The notes under the pieces: generated by a model
The model's database searches: none
What the model saw: the letters and a program-made list of their open reading frames with translations, nothing else
Told to the model about the DNA's origin: nothing
Assembly (NCBI GenBank): GCA_035541475.1
Contig: DATKND010000047.1
Span: 12,026-76,025 of the forward strand
Length of the DNA stretch: 64,000 nt
Source of the DNA: DASUFZ01 sp035541475
Lineage (GTDB): Bacteria > Myxococcota_A > UBA9160 > SMWR01
Reading direction: 5' to 3'
Made by a program: the position numbers and the translations under genes
Shown: positions 62,113 through 64,000 of the stretch, in pieces
Numbering within the stretch: position 1 is the stretch's first letter
Layout: each line of letters opens with the position of its first letter

Positions 62113-62132
62113 TTGTGTGACCCGTCGCACAA
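62113..62132. promoter_or_regulatory. CRP/FNR-like palindrome, site 2
   Basis: TTGTGTGA-N4-TCGCACAA, with 8 of 10 positions symmetric, also readable as TGTGA-N6-GCACA. It lies between the divergent secretin and barrel-protein genes, about 60 bases from the secretin start. It resembles site 1 at 54262-54277. Confidence 0.5.
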
Positions 62133-62203
62133 AGGTTGCCCGGGGGGTCCGGCGATAAGCCGGCATGCCGCCCGCAATCCGGCGGAAAGTGAGGCGTTCG
62201 CTC

Positions 62204-63022
62204 ATGCGCTGCTCGGCTCGGACCCCGCTCGCCGCGCTCTCGCTCCTCGCCGCGCTCTCGCTGGCCGCTCCGGCTGGCGCGGCCGACCTGTACGTGACCG
62301 GCGGCGTGGGCATGTCGTTCGGACTCGGCGACACCAAGAGCAAGAACGTCTTCAACTTCGACAGCACCGGGAACGACGACGACAACTCGCCGGTCTACGG
62401 CGGCGCGATCGGGATCGCCTTCCCGCTCTCCGAGCTGATCCCGTGGCGGCTGCGCTTCCCGTCGTTCGACGTGCCCTACTTCCCGGGCCACAGCGTGCAC
62501 GTCTCGGGCACCGAGGACTTCCACTTCCCCGGCTGGCGCACCTCGTTCGAGCTCGAGGGCCAGACCGGACGCGACTACAACATCATCACCGACGGACCCA
62601 ACGCGAACACGCCGGTGATCTCGAACGTGAAGTCGTCTTCGTTCATGGCGAACTTCCGGCTCGACGTCCCGATCCAGGCCCCGCTCCACGTCTTCTTCGG
62701 GCGCCTGCCGATGCTCGAGCCGGTGACGCTCTACGGTGGCGCCGGCGTCGGCGCGTCGCTGAACGAGATCCAGGCGACGGACTCCGCGCTCGGCAAGGAC
62801 TCGGACCAGGGCTTCACCTTCGCGCACCAGTTCAAGGCCGGCATCGGCTACGCGCTGACGGACACGATGCACCTCTCGGTCGGGTACCGGTACTACGACC
62901 TCGGCACGCTCCAGGTGGGCTTCGGCTCGGGCGACGCGCAGGTGCAGACGTCGCTGGTGGCGCACGAGCTGACGACCGGCCTCACCTGGCAGTTCTACCA
63001 CCTGCCGATCTTCGACCGGTAA
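62204..63022 (+). CDS. Outer-membrane beta-barrel protein
   Basis: A 272-residue exported barrel. Signal peptide PLAALSLLAALSLAAPAGAA; then strands with aromatic ends (DLYVTGGVGMSFGLGD, YGGAIGIAFPLSEL, FRTSFELEGQ-like segments, FMANFRLDVPI, HQFKAGIGYALTDTMHLSVGYRYYDLGTLQVGF). It ends TWQFYHLPIFDR. It resembles OmpW- or OprF-N-type barrels. The ATG at 62204 has GAGG nine bases upstream; an ATG at 62165 is possible but gives a poor signal peptide. It heads the ExbD/TonB set. Confidence 0.85.
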   Translation: MRCSARTPLAALSLLAALSLAAPAGAADLYVTGGVGMSFGLGDTKSKNVFNFDSTGNDDDNSPVYGGAIGIAFPLSELIPWRLRFPSFDVPYFPGHSVHVSGTEDFHFPGWRTSFELEGQTGRDYNIITDGPNANTPVISNVKSSSFMANFRLDVPIQAPLHVFFGRLPMLEPVTLYGGAGVGASLNEIQATDSALGKDSDQGFTFAHQFKAGIGYALTDTMHLSVGYRYYDLGTLQVGFGSGDAQVQTSLVAHELTTGLTWQFYHLPIFDR

Positions 63023-63028
63023 GCCCTC

Positions 63029-63475
63029 ATGTCCCCCCACGACAGTCACGGCCACGCCTGGCTCTTCTCCTTCGTCGACCTCGCGTTCCTGCTACTGATG
63101 GTGATGTCGCAGCTCGCCGACCCGAACGCGGGCCCGCCGCTCGGCGAGATCCTGGTGCCGCGCATCGACGCGGCGGACGCGCGCCCGCTGCGCGTCGCGG
63201 CCCGGCCGTCGTGGCAGCTGCGCGTGCACCCGCCGAACGACGGTCCGCCCTACGAGCTCGCGCGGCCCGAGGCCGACGAGCCCCCCGCGCGCTTCGGGCG
63301 CGATGCGTTGCGCGCGGAGCTCGCGAAGCTCCATGCGGACGGCGCCGGCAAGCCGCTGCTCGCTCCGCATGCCGACTCGCGCAGCGAGGACATGCTGGAG
63401 GCGCTCGCGGCGCTCGAAGCCGAGTGGTCGGGCGGCCGACGCGCCGCCGTGTCGATGCCGGTCGCATCGCGGTGA
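63029..63475 (+). CDS. ExbD/TolR-like protein
   Basis: A 148-residue inner-membrane protein with a single helix near the N-terminus (AWLFSFVDLAFLLLMVMSQLA) and a periplasmic domain ending KPLLAPHADSRSEDMLEALAALEAEW. The aspartate in the helix (FVDLAFLL) is the proton-path residue of ExbD and TolR. Its TGA overlaps the GTG of the TonB-like gene. No ExbB partner gene is in the window. Confidence 0.75.
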   Translation: MSPHDSHGHAWLFSFVDLAFLLLMVMSQLADPNAGPPLGEILVPRIDAADARPLRVAARPSWQLRVHPPNDGPPYELARPEADEPPARFGRDALRAELAKLHADGAGKPLLAPHADSRSEDMLEALAALEAEWSGGRRAAVSMPVASR

Positions 63476-64000
63476 AGCGGGTCGTCGAGCGGCGCTACGG
63501 ATTCGGCGCCGCCCGGGTGGTGCTGCGGCCCGCGGCGCTGCGCCGGCGGCCGACGCCGTCGCTCCGCGACGGGCTCGCCGCGGCGCGCCGCGAGGAAGGA
63601 TCGCTGCTCGGCGGTGAGATCCGGCGCGCGCTCGCGCGCGGTGCGGGGCCCGCGGTGCTCGCCTTGCTCATGAGCTTCGCGCTCGCGTCCCTGCTCGCGC
63701 CGAACGAGGAGAAGTCGCCGGTCGAGATCGTGCCGTTCGCCGAGCCAACGGCCGTCGCGACCGCGGAGCCCGAGCCCGAGCCGGAAGTCGCTCCCGAGCC
63801 GGCGCCCGAGCCCGAGGTCGCGCCCGAGCCGGAGCCCGAGGTCGTGGCCGTGAAGCCGCCGGAGCCGGTGCCCGCGCCGAAGCCCGAGCCGCCGCGTCGC
63901 GAGCCCGCGCCGAAGCCGAAGCCGGCCCCCCGACCCGCGCCGGCGATCGAGCCGGTGGCTCCGCCGGTGGTCGCGAAGGCGTCTCCGCCGCCCCCGACGA
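63472..64000 (+). CDS. TonB-like protein (3' end outside window)
   Basis: From the GTG at 63472 the frame stays open to base 64000 (about 176 residues). A basic N-terminus (VKRVVERRYGFGAARVVL) precedes one transmembrane helix (AVLALLMSFALASLLAP) and then a very long proline/glutamate/lysine repeat (PEPEPEVAPEPAPEPEV, PKPEPPRREPAPKPK) spanning the periplasm, as in TonB. The C-terminal receptor-binding domain would lie beyond the window edge. It overlaps the ExbD-like gene by four bases. Confidence 0.8.
   Translation, partial: MKRVVERRYGFGAARVVLRPAALRRRPTPSLRDGLAAARREEGSLLGGEIRRALARGAGPAVLALLMSFALASLLAPNEEKSPVEIVPFAEPTAVATAEPEPEPEVAPEPAPEPEVAPEPEPEVVAVKPPEPVPAPKPEPPRREPAPKPKPAPRPAPAIEPVAPPVVAKASPPPPT

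Overview
The window is 64 kb of very GC-rich, densely packed bacterial DNA. Many genes overlap by 1 to 20 bases, often as GTGA, TTGA or ATGA, and the coding sense is obvious from third-position GC. The gene set includes a hopanoid operon, an Mla-type lipid transporter, a secretin, an ExbD/TonB pair, a lipase-maturation-factor-like protein, a wax ester synthase, CaiB/BaiF CoA-transferase and acyl-CoA enzymes, a PEP-CTERM-type protein and several lipoproteins. Together these point to a diderm, probably aerobic, lipid-metabolising soil or aquatic bacterium. I would guess a deltaproteobacterial-type lineage (Myxococcota, Desulfobacterota or Binatota-like), but no rRNA or single-copy phylogenetic marker is present to fix this. 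I found no rRNA, tRNA or CRISPR.

Layout. 1-8.2 kb: acyl-CoA and amidohydrolase genes (secreted D-aminoacylase-like enzyme cut by the left edge, enoyl-CoA hydratase, acyl-CoA ligase, small Cys protein, CoA-transferase, YtcJ-like amidohydrolase) and hemB. 8.2-11.2 kb: a frameshifted GT39-like membrane glycosyltransferase and a quinone-oxidoreductase-like dehydrogenase. 11.2-16 kb: a divergent XRE regulator and GIY-YIG-like gene with a readable promoter/operator, then groES-groEL-wax ester synthase and a small coupled gene. 16.1-20.3 kb: an eroded zone holding two convergent paralogous small proteins that look like half a sigma factor, one intact hydrolase, and remnants of a histidine kinase, an IS21-type IstB, a LuxR regulator, a methyltransferase, a cyclic-glucan synthase and a dehydrogenase.

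20.5-30.8 kb: a phasin-like protein, then the hopanoid operon dxs-hpnD-fni-tetR-hpnC-hpnE-shc-hpnH. It carries its own isoprenoid entry and isomerase steps, a TetR regulator and an HpnH with an extra C-terminal domain. 30.8-36.4 kb: lipase maturation factor homologue, cupin, membrane proteins, zinc alcohol dehydrogenase, small lipoproteins. 36.7-45.6 kb: a five-gene HlyD/ABC-2 efflux operon and an MlaE(STAS)-MlaF-MlaD-PqiC-like lipid transport operon.

45.6-54.2 kb (minus strand): a seven-repeat PEP-CTERM-type protein, LLM flavin oxidoreductase, SDR, and a three-gene secreted set (CxxCH protein, CxxCH plus LamG lipoprotein, Tat-exported DUF1501-like protein). 54.4-59.8 kb: DsbD-like protein, TlpA, DUF4266, DUF3570 and ApbE, a likely envelope redox/flavinylation module. 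59.8-64 kb: an isolated GspD-like secretin divergent from an outer-membrane barrel protein, an ExbD-like protein and a TonB-like protein cut by the right edge. Similar CRP/FNR-like palindromes sit in the divergent promoter regions at 54.27 and 62.12 kb. The stretch from 49 to 64 kb is therefore the best candidate for a little-described envelope redox/export system.
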